This document shows, piece by piece, positions 43,433 through 52,901 of a stretch of 64,000 bases of DNA; the first letter of the stretch is position 1, and the number at the start of each line of letters is the position of its first letter. The notes under the pieces were generated by a model. That model saw only the letters and a list, made by a program, of their open reading frames with translations. It ran no database searches and was not told the DNA's origin. The stretch spans positions 92,418 to 156,417 of the forward strand of contig NZ_JBHTMP010000012.1 in assembly GCF_042679305.1 (NCBI RefSeq), given 5' to 3'. The position numbers and the translations under genes were made by a program. The stretch comes from Micromonospora_H sonneratiae (GTDB lineage Bacteria > Actinomycetota > Actinomycetes > Mycobacteriales > Micromonosporaceae).

Positions 43433-44275
43433 TCAGTGGAACGTCGGCAGGGTGATCCGGGTCATCCGCCCGGCGTCGTCGTGCTCGATGCGTACCCGCT
43501 GGCCGAGGCGGAGCAGCCGCAGACCGGAGGCGTCGAACGCGGTCGCCGGAAACTCGACCTCGGTGCCGTCGTCGAGCAGCAGTGTGCCGCAACGGAGCTG
43601 CGGGTCGAAGGTCGCCACGGTGCCCTGCATGTCAGCACCGTACACCGGGGGAGAACCGGCGAACAGCGCGCTGGTGTGCCGTCCCAGGCCGAGCGCGGCG
43701 ACCGCCAGCAGGTCGGCCGGGGTGTCGACGTCCCGCCGTACGGTCGGCCCGATCCCGGTCAACGCCACCGCCCCGGAGGCGGCGTGCGCGGCAGCCGAAC
43801 CGTCGCCGAACCGGGGATCCAACGGCACCCCGGGCGGCGCGGTGAGCAGGGTCGTGCCCGAGCCCGGCGCGTCCGCGACGAACCGTCGTACCCGGGAGGG
43901 GTCGTCGGCGGCGGCCCGCAGCGCAACCGCCAGCTCGGCCGGCAGTAACGCCGGCAGGTCGGCGGTCATCGCGGCCACCCAGCCCCCGCCGGACCGGGCC
44001 GCACCCAGCGCGAAAGCCGGGTTGAGGCCGGCTCCGGGAGGGTCGGCCGTCACCCTCGCTCCCAGGGGCCGCAACGCCGCAGCTACCGTACGATCGTCGG
44101 TCACCACCAGCACGTCGGCCACCACCGGGCAGGCCACCACCGCGCTGACCGTGTCCAGGGCAAGGGCCAGCGCCAACGACTCGTGCGGCACCCCGGCGAG
44201 TGCGCCCCGCAGCCGGCTCTTGGCGATGTCGAGCCGCTTCACCGGCACGACCACGGTCCAGTTCGGCTCGGTCAC
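43433..44275 (-). CDS. cofC: 2-phospho-L-lactate guanylyltransferase (CofC/FbiD) fused to cold-shock-like domain
   Basis: Activates 2-phospholactate or phosphoenolpyruvate with GTP for coenzyme F420 synthesis. The 280 residues contain the CofC core at 1-~205 (VVVPVKRLDIAKSRLR, then VVTDDR and AMTADLPALLP). The C-terminal ~65 residues begin at MQGTVATFDPQLRCGTLLL, resembling a small cold-shock/OB fold not found in typical CofC. No stop separates the two parts. GTG 44275 follows AGGA; the frame upstream to 44467 is unlikely. It is divergent from plsC. Confidence 0.88.
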   Translation of the reverse strand: MTEPNWTVVVPVKRLDIAKSRLRGALAGVPHESLALALALDTVSAVVACPVVADVLVVTDDRTVAAALRPLGARVTADPPGAGLNPAFALGAARSGGGWVAAMTADLPALLPAELAVALRAAADDPSRVRRFVADAPGSGTTLLTAPPGVPLDPRFGDGSAAAHAASGAVALTGIGPTVRRDVDTPADLLAVAALGLGRHTSALFAGSPPVYGADMQGTVATFDPQLRCGTLLLDDGTEVEFPATAFDASGLRLLRLGQRVRIEHDDAGRMTRITLPTFH

Positions 44276-44421
44276 GGGGCAATCCTGCCAGCCCGGCGAA
44301 CGGCCCTCACTGGCCGTGCCCGGGGCAAGGAGGCATGATTTCGCTGCGGACGTGAGGCGACGCCCGCGGCGGTCGCCGGCCGGACGGCTGGCGAGGTCAG
44401 AGGCAGAACGAGGGGGAATTC

Positions 44422-45216
44422 GTGGCGCGGCGAAGGCTGGGATTCTGGCGACGGTTAGCCGTGACACTGGTCAAACCACCACTGAACATCTGGACCCGTC
44501 GTACCTGGCTCGGAATGGAACATCTCGCCCAGGACACCGGCATCATCATCGTGGCCAACCACCTCTCCCACGCCGACCCGCTGGTCTCCGCGCACTACAT
44601 CTACGACGCCGGCCGCTGGCCGCAGTACCTCGGTAAGGCCAGCCTCTTCCGGCTGCCGGTGATCGGCAGCCTGCTGTACAAGACCCGGCAGATCCCGGTG
44701 GAACGGGGCACCGTCGACGCGGCCCGGTCCCTGGAGACACTGATCGCCGCGGTGCGGGCCGGCGGTACGGTGGTGATCTACCCGGAGGGCACCACCACCC
44801 GGGAACCCGAACTATGGCCGATGCGGGGCAAAACCGGCGCGGCCCGGCTGGCCCTGGCCACGAACGCGCCGGTGATCCCGGTCGCAATGTGGGGGCCGGA
44901 GAAGATGTTCGACCCGCGCACCAAGAAACTGAACCTGCGACCCCGGATCCCGGTGACCGTCGTCGCCGGACCGCCGGTGGACCTGACGCGCTGGGCCGGT
45001 GCCGCCCCCACGAAGACCACCCTCGACGAAATGACAGACGAGATGATGCTCCGGTTGCGGGACATGCTGGCCGAGGTCCGAGGCACCACACCCCCGCCGC
45101 TGTGGTCGCCCAACGCGCGCCGCGACACCACCGGCGCCCGGGCCACCACCACCGGAGACCGTCGCGAGGGCGGAGACGCCGGACCCGCCGGAGACACTGC
45201 GGGCGGCGCGGCATGA
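44422..45216 (+). CDS. plsC: 1-acyl-sn-glycerol-3-phosphate acyltransferase
   Basis: Phospholipid acyltransferase of 264 residues. The HX4D catalytic motif is NHLSHADPL and the substrate-binding motif YPEGTTT. N-terminal hydrophobic residues anchor it at the membrane. The C-terminal ~50 residues are Thr/Gly/Pro-rich and disordered. GTG 44422 follows GAGGGGGA. Its stop overlaps the gpsA ATG, so the two enzymes of glycerophospholipid synthesis are coupled. Confidence 0.93.
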   Translation: MARRRLGFWRRLAVTLVKPPLNIWTRRTWLGMEHLAQDTGIIIVANHLSHADPLVSAHYIYDAGRWPQYLGKASLFRLPVIGSLLYKTRQIPVERGTVDAARSLETLIAAVRAGGTVVIYPEGTTTREPELWPMRGKTGAARLALATNAPVIPVAMWGPEKMFDPRTKKLNLRPRIPVTVVAGPPVDLTRWAGAAPTKTTLDEMTDEMMLRLRDMLAEVRGTTPPPLWSPNARRDTTGARATTTGDRREGGDAGPAGDTAGGAA

Positions 45217-46211
45217 AGGGAACCGCCACCGTCCTCGGCGCAGGATCCTGGGGTACGGCCGTCGCGAAGATACTGGCCGACGCCGGTCGGGACGTACGCC
45301 TCTGGGCCCGCCGCCAGACCGTCGCCGACGCCATCAACAGCACCGGCATGAACCCGTACTACCTGCCCGGCCGACGCCTGCCCGACCGCATCACCGCCAC
45401 CACCGACGCGCCGAAGGCCATCGACGGTGCGGAGATCGTCGTGCTGGCCGTACCGTCGCAGACCCTGCGCGGCAACCTCGCCGAATGGGTGCCCTACCTC
45501 GCCCCCGACTCGACGCTCGTCTCGCTGATGAAGGGCATCGAACTCGGCACCCTCAAGCGGATGAGCGAAGTGATCGTGGAGGTCACCGGGGTGGCCGCTG
45601 ACCGGGTCGCGGTCGTCTCCGGTCCCAACCTGGCCCCCGAGATCGCCGACGAGCAGCCCGCCGCCACCGTCGTCGCCTGCACCGACACCGACCGGGCCAC
45701 CCTGATCCAGAAGGCGATCAGCACCCCGTACCTGCGGCCGTACACCAACGACGACGTCATCGGTACGGAACTGGGCGGCGCGGTCAAGAACGTCATCGCC
45801 CTCGCGTACGGCATGGCCACCGCCATGGGCCTCGGCGACAACACCAAGGCCACCCTGATCACCCGGGGACTGGCCGAGACCTCCCGGCTCGGCGTCGCCC
45901 TGGGAGCCGACCCGCTCACCTTCGCCGGCCTCGCCGGCATGGGCGACCTGGTCGCCAGCTGCTCGTCGCCGCTGTCGCGCAACCGCACCTTCGGTGAACA
46001 CCTCGGTCGGGGCGAAACCCTCGAACAGGCCCAGGCCGCCACCAAACAGACCGCCGAAGGTGTCAAGAGCTGCCTGTCGATCCGCGACCTCGCCCGCCGC
46101 AACAACGTCGAGATGCCCATCACCGAACAGGTCGAACTCGTCTGCCACGAAGGCGTCAAGCCGCAGGTGGCGATGGCCGCCCTGATGGCCCGCTCGCCCA
46201 AACCCGAATGA
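45213..46211 (+). CDS. gpsA: Glycerol-3-phosphate dehydrogenase
   Basis: NAD(P)-dependent reduction of dihydroxyacetone phosphate to sn-glycerol-3-phosphate for phospholipids. It has 332 residues. The nucleotide-binding motif is VLGAGSWGTAVAKIL, the catalytic Lys and helix are in ELGGAVKNVIALAYG, and GDLVASCSSPLSRNRTFG is a family signature. ATG 45213 overlaps the plsC stop (ATGA). The next gene begins 14 bp downstream. Confidence 0.96.
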   Translation: MKGTATVLGAGSWGTAVAKILADAGRDVRLWARRQTVADAINSTGMNPYYLPGRRLPDRITATTDAPKAIDGAEIVVLAVPSQTLRGNLAEWVPYLAPDSTLVSLMKGIELGTLKRMSEVIVEVTGVAADRVAVVSGPNLAPEIADEQPAATVVACTDTDRATLIQKAISTPYLRPYTNDDVIGTELGGAVKNVIALAYGMATAMGLGDNTKATLITRGLAETSRLGVALGADPLTFAGLAGMGDLVASCSSPLSRNRTFGEHLGRGETLEQAQAATKQTAEGVKSCLSIRDLARRNNVEMPITEQVELVCHEGVKPQVAMAALMARSPKPE

Positions 46212-46225
46212 CCCTGGAGGCAGGA

Positions 46226-47353
46226 ATGGCTGACCGGAGCGACTACGGCGACGGCACCCGCTGCGTACACGCCGGGCTACCCGAACCCGCCCCCGGCCAG
46301 CCGTTCCTGCCCGGCCCGGTGTTCGCCGCGCCCTACCACCTCGAACCGGGGCCGGACGTGGCGACGGGCGGCTACGACGGCTACGCCCGATCCGGCAACC
46401 CCACGCGGCGCAACCTCGAGACCGCCATCGGCGAACTCGAAGGCGGCGCCTGCCTCACCTTCAGCAGCGGCCAGGCCGCCATCACCGGACTGCTGCTGGC
46501 CGTGCTCCGCCCCGGCGACACCGTCATGCTCCCCGCCGACGGCTACTTCAGCGTCCGCAAGTTCGCCGCCACGACCCTGGCCAACATCGGCGTCACCGTG
46601 CAGTACGTACCCACCGCCGGCCCCTACCCGGGCTTCGACGGCGTACGGCTGGTCCTGCTCGAAACCCCGGCCAACCCCGGCCTGGACGTCTGCGACATCA
46701 CCGCCCTGGCCACCCGGGCCCACGCCGCCGGCACCCTCGTCGCCGTCGACAACACCGCCGCCACCCCGCTCGGACAACGCCCCCTCGACCTGGGTGCCGA
46801 CATCGTCGTCGCCTCCGGCACCAAGGCCCTGACCGGGCACTCCGACCTGCTGCTCGGCTACCTGGCCAGCCGTGACCCGGAACTGCTGGAGACCGTACGC
46901 GGCTGGCGGGAGACCACCGGCGCGGTCCCCGGCCCGTTCGACGCCTGGCTGGCCCACCGTTCACTGGCCACCCTGGACCTGCGGCTGGCCCGGCACACAG
47001 CCAACGCCGAGGCGGTCGCGCTGGCACTGCGGGCCCGTCCCGACGTGGCCGACGTACGCTGGCCCGGGCTCGCCGACGACCCGTCGTACGCCGTGGCCAG
47101 TGTCCAGATGCGCCGCATCCCCGGCATCGTCTCGTTCGACCTCGGCGACGCCGGCCGGGTGGAGCGGTTCCTGAAGGCGTCCCGTCTGGTCTTCGCGGCC
47201 ACCTCCTTCGGCGGCCTGCACACCACCGCCGACCGCCGCGCCCAGTGGGGCGACGACACCGAGCCCGGATTCGTCCGTCTCTCCTGCGGTGTCGAGGACG
47301 CGGCCGACCTGGTTGCCGACATCACTTCGGCGCTGGACTCAGCCGGTCTCTAG
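46226..47353 (+). CDS. Cys/Met-metabolism PLP enzyme (cystathionine gamma-lyase-like)
   Basis: PLP-dependent Cys/Met metabolism family enzyme of 375 residues. The motif YARSGNPTRRNLETAIGELE, SSGQAAITGLLL, DNTAATPLGQ and the PLP lysine in SGTKALTGHSD are present. It resembles cystathionine gamma-lyase or synthase; the exact reaction cannot be fixed from sequence. GGAGG precedes ATG 46226, while an ATG at 46208 overlaps the gpsA stop. It is cotranscribed with plsC-gpsA by position. Confidence 0.88.
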   Translation: MADRSDYGDGTRCVHAGLPEPAPGQPFLPGPVFAAPYHLEPGPDVATGGYDGYARSGNPTRRNLETAIGELEGGACLTFSSGQAAITGLLLAVLRPGDTVMLPADGYFSVRKFAATTLANIGVTVQYVPTAGPYPGFDGVRLVLLETPANPGLDVCDITALATRAHAAGTLVAVDNTAATPLGQRPLDLGADIVVASGTKALTGHSDLLLGYLASRDPELLETVRGWRETTGAVPGPFDAWLAHRSLATLDLRLARHTANAEAVALALRARPDVADVRWPGLADDPSYAVASVQMRRIPGIVSFDLGDAGRVERFLKASRLVFAATSFGGLHTTADRRAQWGDDTEPGFVRLSCGVEDAADLVADITSALDSAGL

Positions 47354-47446
47354 CTGTCAGGGGCCCTGAGCGCCAACGACTTCTGACAGGAAGAGGCTTC
47401 CGGGCCGCTGGGAACGACGGTGTGTCAGTTCTCGTTGCTGCTGACA
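47354..47446. repeat. Two TGTCAG/CTGACA inverted repeats
   Basis: CTGTCAG (47354-47360) with CTGACAG (47383-47389), and TGTCAG (47423-47428) with CTGACA (47441-47446). They share the same core, just after the PLP-enzyme stop. The first pair may end transcription. Confidence 0.5.
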
Positions 47447-47501
47447 GCAGTCGGGCCGCCTGCTGAGGTAGAACGCCCGCGAGACGTGGCTGGTGGCAGC
47501 C

Positions 47502-48248
47502 TCACATCCGGGCCCTCAGCACGTCGACCTCACAGCCTGGCGCGAACGGGTCGAAGCCGTGCTCGATCAGCCAGCGAACTGCCAGCAGGCTTCGCAACGA
47601 CCACCACGCGTGGATCACGTCGAGGTCGATGTCGATGCCGTAGCCGGCGATGACGTCGTCGAGGTGCTCCTCGTGTCCGAGCGTGAAGGTGGCGAGGTCG
47701 TACAGGGCATCACCCTGGCCCGCCTCGGACCAGTCGATGATGCCGGTGACCTCGTCGCCGTCGACGAAGACGTGCGCGATCTGCAGGTCGCCGTGGGTGA
47801 ACGCCGGAGTCCACGGCCGGAACGCGGCCTCGGCGACCTGGCGGTTGCGGGTGACCAGGTCAGCGGGCAGGACATCGTTCGTCACGAGCAACTCGCACTC
47901 GTCGTCGAGTTCCGCCGCCAGCGCCACGATGCTCCGCCCGGCCCGGCCCGGCATGGGCGGCAGGGGCGCTTCGTGCAGCTTCCGGATGGCGGCACCCGCC
48001 GCGGCCCACGCCGCCGGCGACCCGGTCGACGGCCCGCCGAGGCGCCCAAGCGTCGTCCCCGGGAGTGCGGCGATCGCGAGCACGGGCGGCTTGCGCCACA
48101 GGACCTCCGGGGTCGGGACCGGCGCGAGGGACATCGCCTCGACCTCGACGTCGATGCGCGCCTGATCGGCGTCCACCTTCAAGAACACGTCACCGACGCG
48201 TAGCGTCGCGCGCTCGGAATGGGCGACGACGACTTTGACCTCATCCAT
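47502..48248 (-). CDS. Aminoglycoside phosphotransferase-family kinase
   Basis: APH-fold kinase of 248 residues. The catalytic Brenner motif is FTHGDLQIAHVFVDG, followed by IIDWSEAG with the metal-binding Asp. The N-terminal lobe is short and begins DEVKVVVAHSERATLRVGD. The substrate is unknown; many such genes phosphorylate metabolites rather than antibiotics. It converges with the PLP-enzyme gene. Confidence 0.88.
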   Translation of the reverse strand: MDEVKVVVAHSERATLRVGDVFLKVDADQARIDVEVEAMSLAPVPTPEVLWRKPPVLAIAALPGTTLGRLGGPSTGSPAAWAAAGAAIRKLHEAPLPPMPGRAGRSIVALAAELDDECELLVTNDVLPADLVTRNRQVAEAAFRPWTPAFTHGDLQIAHVFVDGDEVTGIIDWSEAGQGDALYDLATFTLGHEEHLDDVIAGYGIDIDLDVIHAWWSLRSLLAVRWLIEHGFDPFAPGCEVDVLRARM

Positions 48249-48382
48249 TGGCGACCAGTATCCCGGGGATGACCGCCGACGTCGCCAGGTTTGTCGCGGC
48301 CGATTACCCGGCTACCGCGTCCCGCTACCCGGCGGCCTCGTGCACGACCCGACCTCCGGCCAGGTCAGGCCCACCACTTTCG

Positions 48383-49702
48383 TCAGGAGTCCCAAGTGGC
48401 CAGCTCGTGGTCGGGCAGATCCGGCGCTGCCGCCGTACCGACCTGCTGAAAGTCCACGGCCGGCCACATTCCGCGTACGGTCCCCTCCAGCACGAGCAGC
48501 GACATCAGCGGGAAGGCGAAGTCCGAGGCGGCGTAGATGCCGTGCCGCTGTTGCAACTCGAAGACCTCGTTGCCGAAGACGGACATGTCGAAGGTGTTGC
48601 CGGGGCCGGCAGTGCGGGACACCAGTTGCACCATCTCGGTGATGAAGGCCTCCCGATTCGTGGCGGATCCCACGGCGACGGCGCTTTCCAACACGATCTC
48701 GCCGCAACGTCGGCCGTCGCCAACCGCCAACCGGCCGAAGAACTCGCCGATCAGGTCACGCACGCGGGCAGGTAGTCGGACGCAGTACCCGGCGTCGAGG
48801 ATCACCACGTGTTCGTCCCGGGTCAGGTAGAGGTTGCCAGGATGCAGGTCGCAGTGCACGAAGCCGTGGACGAACATCATCCGGTGCGCCGCCGTCAGGA
48901 CGGCGGTTCCCAACCGGGCGCGGACCGGTCCGGGCAGCAGGGCCGGGGTGGCGGCGTCCAGATCCGCGATGAAGTCGAACACCAGGCAGTTGGGGCCCGA
49001 CAGTTCGCGGTACAGCATCGGGGTGAGCACGTCGGGCATCCCCGAGATGCTGTCACGCAACAGGTCCAGGTTGTCGGCTTCCCGGCCGAAGTCGAGCTGC
49101 CCCAGGATGGCGGCGTTCAGGTAGCCCACCAGATCCGCCATCGGCATTCCGCGCATCTTCGGCATCCGTTCGGCGATGCGGACGAGCCGCTGAAGCAGCG
49201 CAAGGTCGGTCCGGATCCGCCGGTCGACATCGGGACGTTTGAGCTTGAGCGCCACCACCCGACCATCGGCGAGCCGCGCCCGGTAGACACAGGCGATGCT
49301 GCCACTACCCACCGGGGTCTGGTCGACATGCTGGAGAGCCAGTTTCGGACACAGGGCCTGCGCATCGGCGAGCGCACGACCAGCCTCAGCCCACGACATC
49401 GGGGTCACCCGGTCGTGCAGGCGGCCCATCTGTTCGCACAGCTCCGCAGGCATGGTGTCTCGGCGGGTGCTGGCGATCTGTCCGAACTTGACGAAGGTGG
49501 GACCGAGGGTCTGAAGCAGGCGGACCAGCCCTCGATAGAGCCGTTCCCGGCTCTGGGAGCGCCCCTTGACCATCCGTACCATCAACGTCGTTGGCAGGGT
49601 ACGGACCAGCTCGACTCCGATCAACGCGATGATCACAACAAGTCGAAGCGCCGCCCTCGGACCCGACACCGTCGAACCCTTGAAATCCAGCTCGGATCGC
49701 AC
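48383..49702 (-). CDS. ABC1/UbiB-family protein kinase-like protein
   Basis: UbiB-type atypical kinase of 439 residues, linked to isoprenoid quinone lipid handling. The KxGQ motif is in FVKFGQIASTRRDTMP, VALKLKRP is the ATP Lys, HCDLHPGNLYL the catalytic loop, and DAGYC replaces DFG. The N-terminus has a hydrophobic segment. GTG 49702 follows GAGGAGG 5-6 bp upstream. The frame stays open to 49930 but would add a low-complexity Arg/Gln stretch. Confidence 0.9.
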   Translation of the reverse strand: MRSELDFKGSTVSGPRAALRLVVIIALIGVELVRTLPTTLMVRMVKGRSQSRERLYRGLVRLLQTLGPTFVKFGQIASTRRDTMPAELCEQMGRLHDRVTPMSWAEAGRALADAQALCPKLALQHVDQTPVGSGSIACVYRARLADGRVVALKLKRPDVDRRIRTDLALLQRLVRIAERMPKMRGMPMADLVGYLNAAILGQLDFGREADNLDLLRDSISGMPDVLTPMLYRELSGPNCLVFDFIADLDAATPALLPGPVRARLGTAVLTAAHRMMFVHGFVHCDLHPGNLYLTRDEHVVILDAGYCVRLPARVRDLIGEFFGRLAVGDGRRCGEIVLESAVAVGSATNREAFITEMVQLVSRTAGPGNTFDMSVFGNEVFELQQRHGIYAASDFAFPLMSLLVLEGTVRGMWPAVDFQQVGTAAAPDLPDHELATWDS

Positions 49703-50023
49703 CGCAGCCTCCTCGATTAGCGGCGGTCGGGTTGCCTGGAACCCTGGGACAACCGGATCCTTTCGCGGCTCCGCGTCGGGTTCTTCTCCTGGCTTGCGTT
49801 GTCGGCCCGGTCGGGCAACGCCGCAACCCAGGAGAATTCGTTGCCGTTGCCGTTGCCGTTGCCTGGCTGCCCGGTCGTACCCCGCATCGTCGTGCGGGCC
49901 GGGCGTCGTATCGGCAATGCCAGCGGACACGAGTGCCGAGATTGCGTTGAAAACAGATCTAACCCGTCATACTGGCCATGGGTCTGCTGGGGAGGCGCGG
50001 CGCGCGCCGGCGCGGAGGTGGTT
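49703..50023. other. Intergenic region with GTTGCC hexamer array
   Basis: About 320 bp. GTTGCC is repeated four times in tandem at 49840-49863. No convincing gene is visible. GGAGG at 50014-50018 serves the next gene. Confidence 0.6.
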
Positions 50024-50782
50024 ATGAGCGATGTAAAGGGCGACTACTCCCCAGGCGCGCCGTGCTGGTTCGACATGACGGTGCCCAGTAGGGAAACGGC
50101 GATGGGCTTCTACGGCTCGGTGCTGGACTGGACCTTCGACGGGGACTTCTACACCCTGTGCCAGGTACGCGGTAAGCCAGTCGCGGGGATCGCCGAGCCC
50201 GCACCGGACGCGGCAGCACCCGAGCAGTCCAACTGGACGGTCTATCTCGCCACGGACGACTGCGCGGCGGCACTGCGGCGGGTCACCGAGGCTGGCGGTC
50301 GCGTGGTGAAGGAACCACAGGACGCAATGGTCGGCTGGATGGCGATCGGGCAGGACACCACCGGCGGCATCTTCGCCCTGTGGCAGGGCCGCGAACTCAG
50401 CGGGTCACAGGTGGTCGACGAGCATGGTGCACCCTGTTGGAGCGAGGTGACCACCGCCGATCTGCCCGCCACCGTGCGTTTCTACCAGCAGATCTTCGAC
50501 TACCAGGCGCAACCCCGGGAAGACCTGCCATATACCGTGCTCAGCTCCGACGGAGAGCCGGTGGCGGGCGTGTTCGCCGGGGCGGAGCAGCGTACCCACG
50601 AAGGACACGGTGCCTGGCTGGCGTACTTCCGGGTGGCTGATGTGGAGACTGCTGCAAGCCGGGCAGCCGAGCACGGCGGGCGCGTGCTTTCGCAGCCTGA
50701 GGAATCGGAATTCGGTCGTACCGCAATCCTGGCGGATCCCTTCGGGGCTCCCTTCGCGGTCATCGAGGCACCCGTCCGTTGA
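50024..50782 (+). CDS. Two-domain VOC-family protein
   Basis: A 252-residue protein made of two glyoxalase/bleomycin-resistance (VOC) domains, each about 120 residues: GAPCWFDMTVPSRETAMGFYG in the first, GAPCWSEVTTADLPATVRFYQ in the second (shown here in parts). This resembles actinobacterial CFP30-type hydroxylase-annotated proteins, but no catalytic metal site is obvious. ATG 50024 follows GGAGGT. It begins a run of three VOC genes. Confidence 0.85.
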   Translation: MSDVKGDYSPGAPCWFDMTVPSRETAMGFYGSVLDWTFDGDFYTLCQVRGKPVAGIAEPAPDAAAPEQSNWTVYLATDDCAAALRRVTEAGGRVVKEPQDAMVGWMAIGQDTTGGIFALWQGRELSGSQVVDEHGAPCWSEVTTADLPATVRFYQQIFDYQAQPREDLPYTVLSSDGEPVAGVFAGAEQRTHEGHGAWLAYFRVADVETAASRAAEHGGRVLSQPEESEFGRTAILADPFGAPFAVIEAPVR

Positions 50783-50850
50783 CCACCTGCGGTTGAACAT
50801 GACGGATGGGGCAGCGCGCGCCGTAACGTGGCGCGCGCTGCCCCATCCGG

Positions 50851-51225
50851 TCAGCCGACCTGGAGCAGCGAGAACTGGTTCTTGTCGTCGTCGGCGAATA
50901 CCGCGCTGAAGCCGAACGGCAGGCGCATGGGCTCCTGGACGAACGCGACACCCCGACCGGACAGTTCCTCGTAGGTGGCGGCGAGGTCCTCGGTGAGGAA
51001 CTGTAGACCGGTGAACTCGCGCATCAGATCCTCTTGATACATCGGATTGTCATGCGGGAAGAGGACGATGGTCGTGGTCGATCCGGCAGGCGCTACCTCC
51101 ACCCACCGGATCGGGCCGAAGCGCTGGTCCCGCCGTAGCTCGAATCCGAGCTTGTTGGTGTAGAAGTCGACGGCTCTGTCCTGGTCAGTGACGAAGATGG
51201 TCACGCTCCCGAGTTTGCCGATCAC
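50851..51225 (-). CDS. VOC-family protein
   Basis: Single VOC domain (124 residues) beginning IGKLGSVTIFVTDQDRAVDFY, with KLGFELRRD and FGPIRWVEVAPAG. The domain is half of a VOC dimer. Its closest look-alike in the window is the next gene (51352-51732), which suggests duplication. The function is unknown. Confidence 0.88.
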   Translation of the reverse strand: MIGKLGSVTIFVTDQDRAVDFYTNKLGFELRRDQRFGPIRWVEVAPAGSTTTIVLFPHDNPMYQEDLMREFTGLQFLTEDLAATYEELSGRGVAFVQEPMRLPFGFSAVFADDDKNQFSLLQVG

Positions 51226-51351
51226 CGTTGCCTCCCGGCGTGTCGTGGTATGGCCAGATCTCGCTCAGGACCACGATATTCCAGGTGGGGGCGCTGATTT
51301 TTCTTCTGCCTTGCGGCATCACTGGTCCAGGTCAACGGGCTGGTCGGCAGG

Positions 51352-51732
51352 CTATTCGACGGGCTGGAACACGAAGAACTGGTTGCCGTCCTGGTCGAGG
51401 AAGGCGGCGAACCACTTGCCGTAGGGCTGGAGTTCCGGCTCGTTCGTGAACTTGACCCCACGCTCGCTGTAGGTCCGGTGCATCGCATGGATGTCGTTGG
51501 TCTCGAATGCAATGTCGGTATAGATACCAATCTTGGCTTCGTCGCCAACGGGAAAGTCCTTCGACGCCAGGCTGATCGTCGTTTGGGCGCCGGGCGGAGC
51601 TACCTCGATCCACTTCATCCCCGGCCCCTCCCGCAGTGACCGGACTTCGAACCCGAGCTTCTCCGTATAGAAGGCGAGCGCTGCATCCTGGTCGCTTACG
51701 TATACGCCTACCTGCGAGATGTGAGAAATCAT
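51352..51732 (-). CDS. VOC-family protein
   Basis: Single VOC domain (126 residues): ISHISQVGVYVSDQDAALAFY, KLGFEVRSL and MKWIEVAPPGAQTTISL. It shares the DQDAALAFYTEKLGFE-type pattern with the gene at 50851-51225. ATG 51732 follows GGGGAGG; the longer frame to 51912 is unlikely. No metal-binding site is obvious. Confidence 0.88.
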   Translation of the reverse strand: MISHISQVGVYVSDQDAALAFYTEKLGFEVRSLREGPGMKWIEVAPPGAQTTISLASKDFPVGDEAKIGIYTDIAFETNDIHAMHRTYSERGVKFTNEPELQPYGKWFAAFLDQDGNQFFVFQPVE

Positions 51733-52005
51733 GGCTACCTCCCCGCCGCGGGCAGCGGCAACTGACTGGAGTCCGGTCAACGGCATGAGCAGGATCAGAA
51801 TAGCCACGTACCCAGTTCGAAGGCAGACCGTAGGGAGCCGCGTACGGACAACACAGCAATCTAAGGAAAGAATCCGTGCGATCCGCTGGGTACGCTGCCT
51901 GGGCGGGGTCAACCCAGCATCATCATGAACGAGTCACGGGACCGTGGTCGTTGTGATCGGCGCGGTCCGTCTGGCTTTTTGGCGACGCCAACCACGGAGG
52001 TTCCC

Positions 52006-52860
52006 ATGATCTTGGTAACCGGCGCGACTGGACCGGTCGGTAGCCAGGTTGTCACGCAACTGGTCGAGGCGAAGGCCGACGTGCGAGCGCTGACCCGAGA
52101 TCCGAAGGCTGCGCGCTTCGCGCCCCAGGTAGAGGTGGTCCAGGGCGATCTGGGCAGCCCGGAGAGCCTCCGCAAGGCGCTTGACGGTGTGGAGCGCCTG
52201 TTCGCGTTGATGCCCACCTTCGGCAAGCCGGAAGGGCGCACCTACGACCAGAACCTGGCCCGGGCCGCGAGTGACGCCGGTGTCCGACAGATCGTTCGGC
52301 TGTCCGTACTGGCCGCAGAGGCTGCCCAGGCCGACGACCCGCACACCGCGTACCACCTCAACGGTGAGCGGGAGGTACGGGAATGCGGGGTGCCATGGAC
52401 CTTCCTCCGTCCGGGACAGTTCATGACCAACGCACTGTCGTGGGCCGAGAGCATCAAGTCGGAGGGCTTCGTGCGAGAGCCCTACGCCCACATCAAGCAG
52501 GCACCGATCGACCCCGCCGACATCGCCGCGTGCGCGGTTAGCGTGCTCACCTCCGATGGCCACGACGGACAGGCGTACCCGCTGTCCGGGCCTGAGGCGT
52601 TGAGCATCGAAGAGCAGGTCGCGCGGGTGGCCGAGGTACTGGGCAGCGAGATCCGGGTCATCAACGTCCCACCGGACGTGGCACGGGCGGAGTGGCTCGA
52701 TCAGGGCTACCCCGAGATGATGGTCGACGGCATCCTGAAGCACATGGGTGACGAGAACGGCATCCATGGCAAGGTCTTCCCCGGAGTGGAGCAGCTGACG
52801 GGCCGTCCGGCCGTCACCTTCCGCGAATGGGCCAGCAGCAACGTCGACGCGTTCCGCTGA
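52006..52860 (+). CDS. NmrA-like NAD(P)-binding reductase
   Basis: An atypical short-chain dehydrogenase of 284 residues with the Rossmann motif LVTGATGPVGSQVV. It resembles NmrA/TMR-type quinone or NAD(P)H sensors. The usual YxxxK catalytic motif is not obvious, so it may sense redox rather than catalyse. ATG 52006 follows CGGAGG. A strong GC hairpin follows it. Confidence 0.88.
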   Translation: MILVTGATGPVGSQVVTQLVEAKADVRALTRDPKAARFAPQVEVVQGDLGSPESLRKALDGVERLFALMPTFGKPEGRTYDQNLARAASDAGVRQIVRLSVLAAEAAQADDPHTAYHLNGEREVRECGVPWTFLRPGQFMTNALSWAESIKSEGFVREPYAHIKQAPIDPADIAACAVSVLTSDGHDGQAYPLSGPEALSIEEQVARVAEVLGSEIRVINVPPDVARAEWLDQGYPEMMVDGILKHMGDENGIHGKVFPGVEQLTGRPAVTFREWASSNVDAFR

Positions 52861-52867
52861 ACGGCTT

Positions 52868-52901
52868 CGGCGGCCGGTCCCGGCCCCGGGGCCGGCCGCC
52901 G
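52868..52901 (+). terminator. GC-rich hairpin after the NmrA-like gene
   Basis: CGGCGGCCGG (52868-52877) pairs with CCGGCCGCCG (52892-52901). There is no T tract. Confidence 0.6.
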
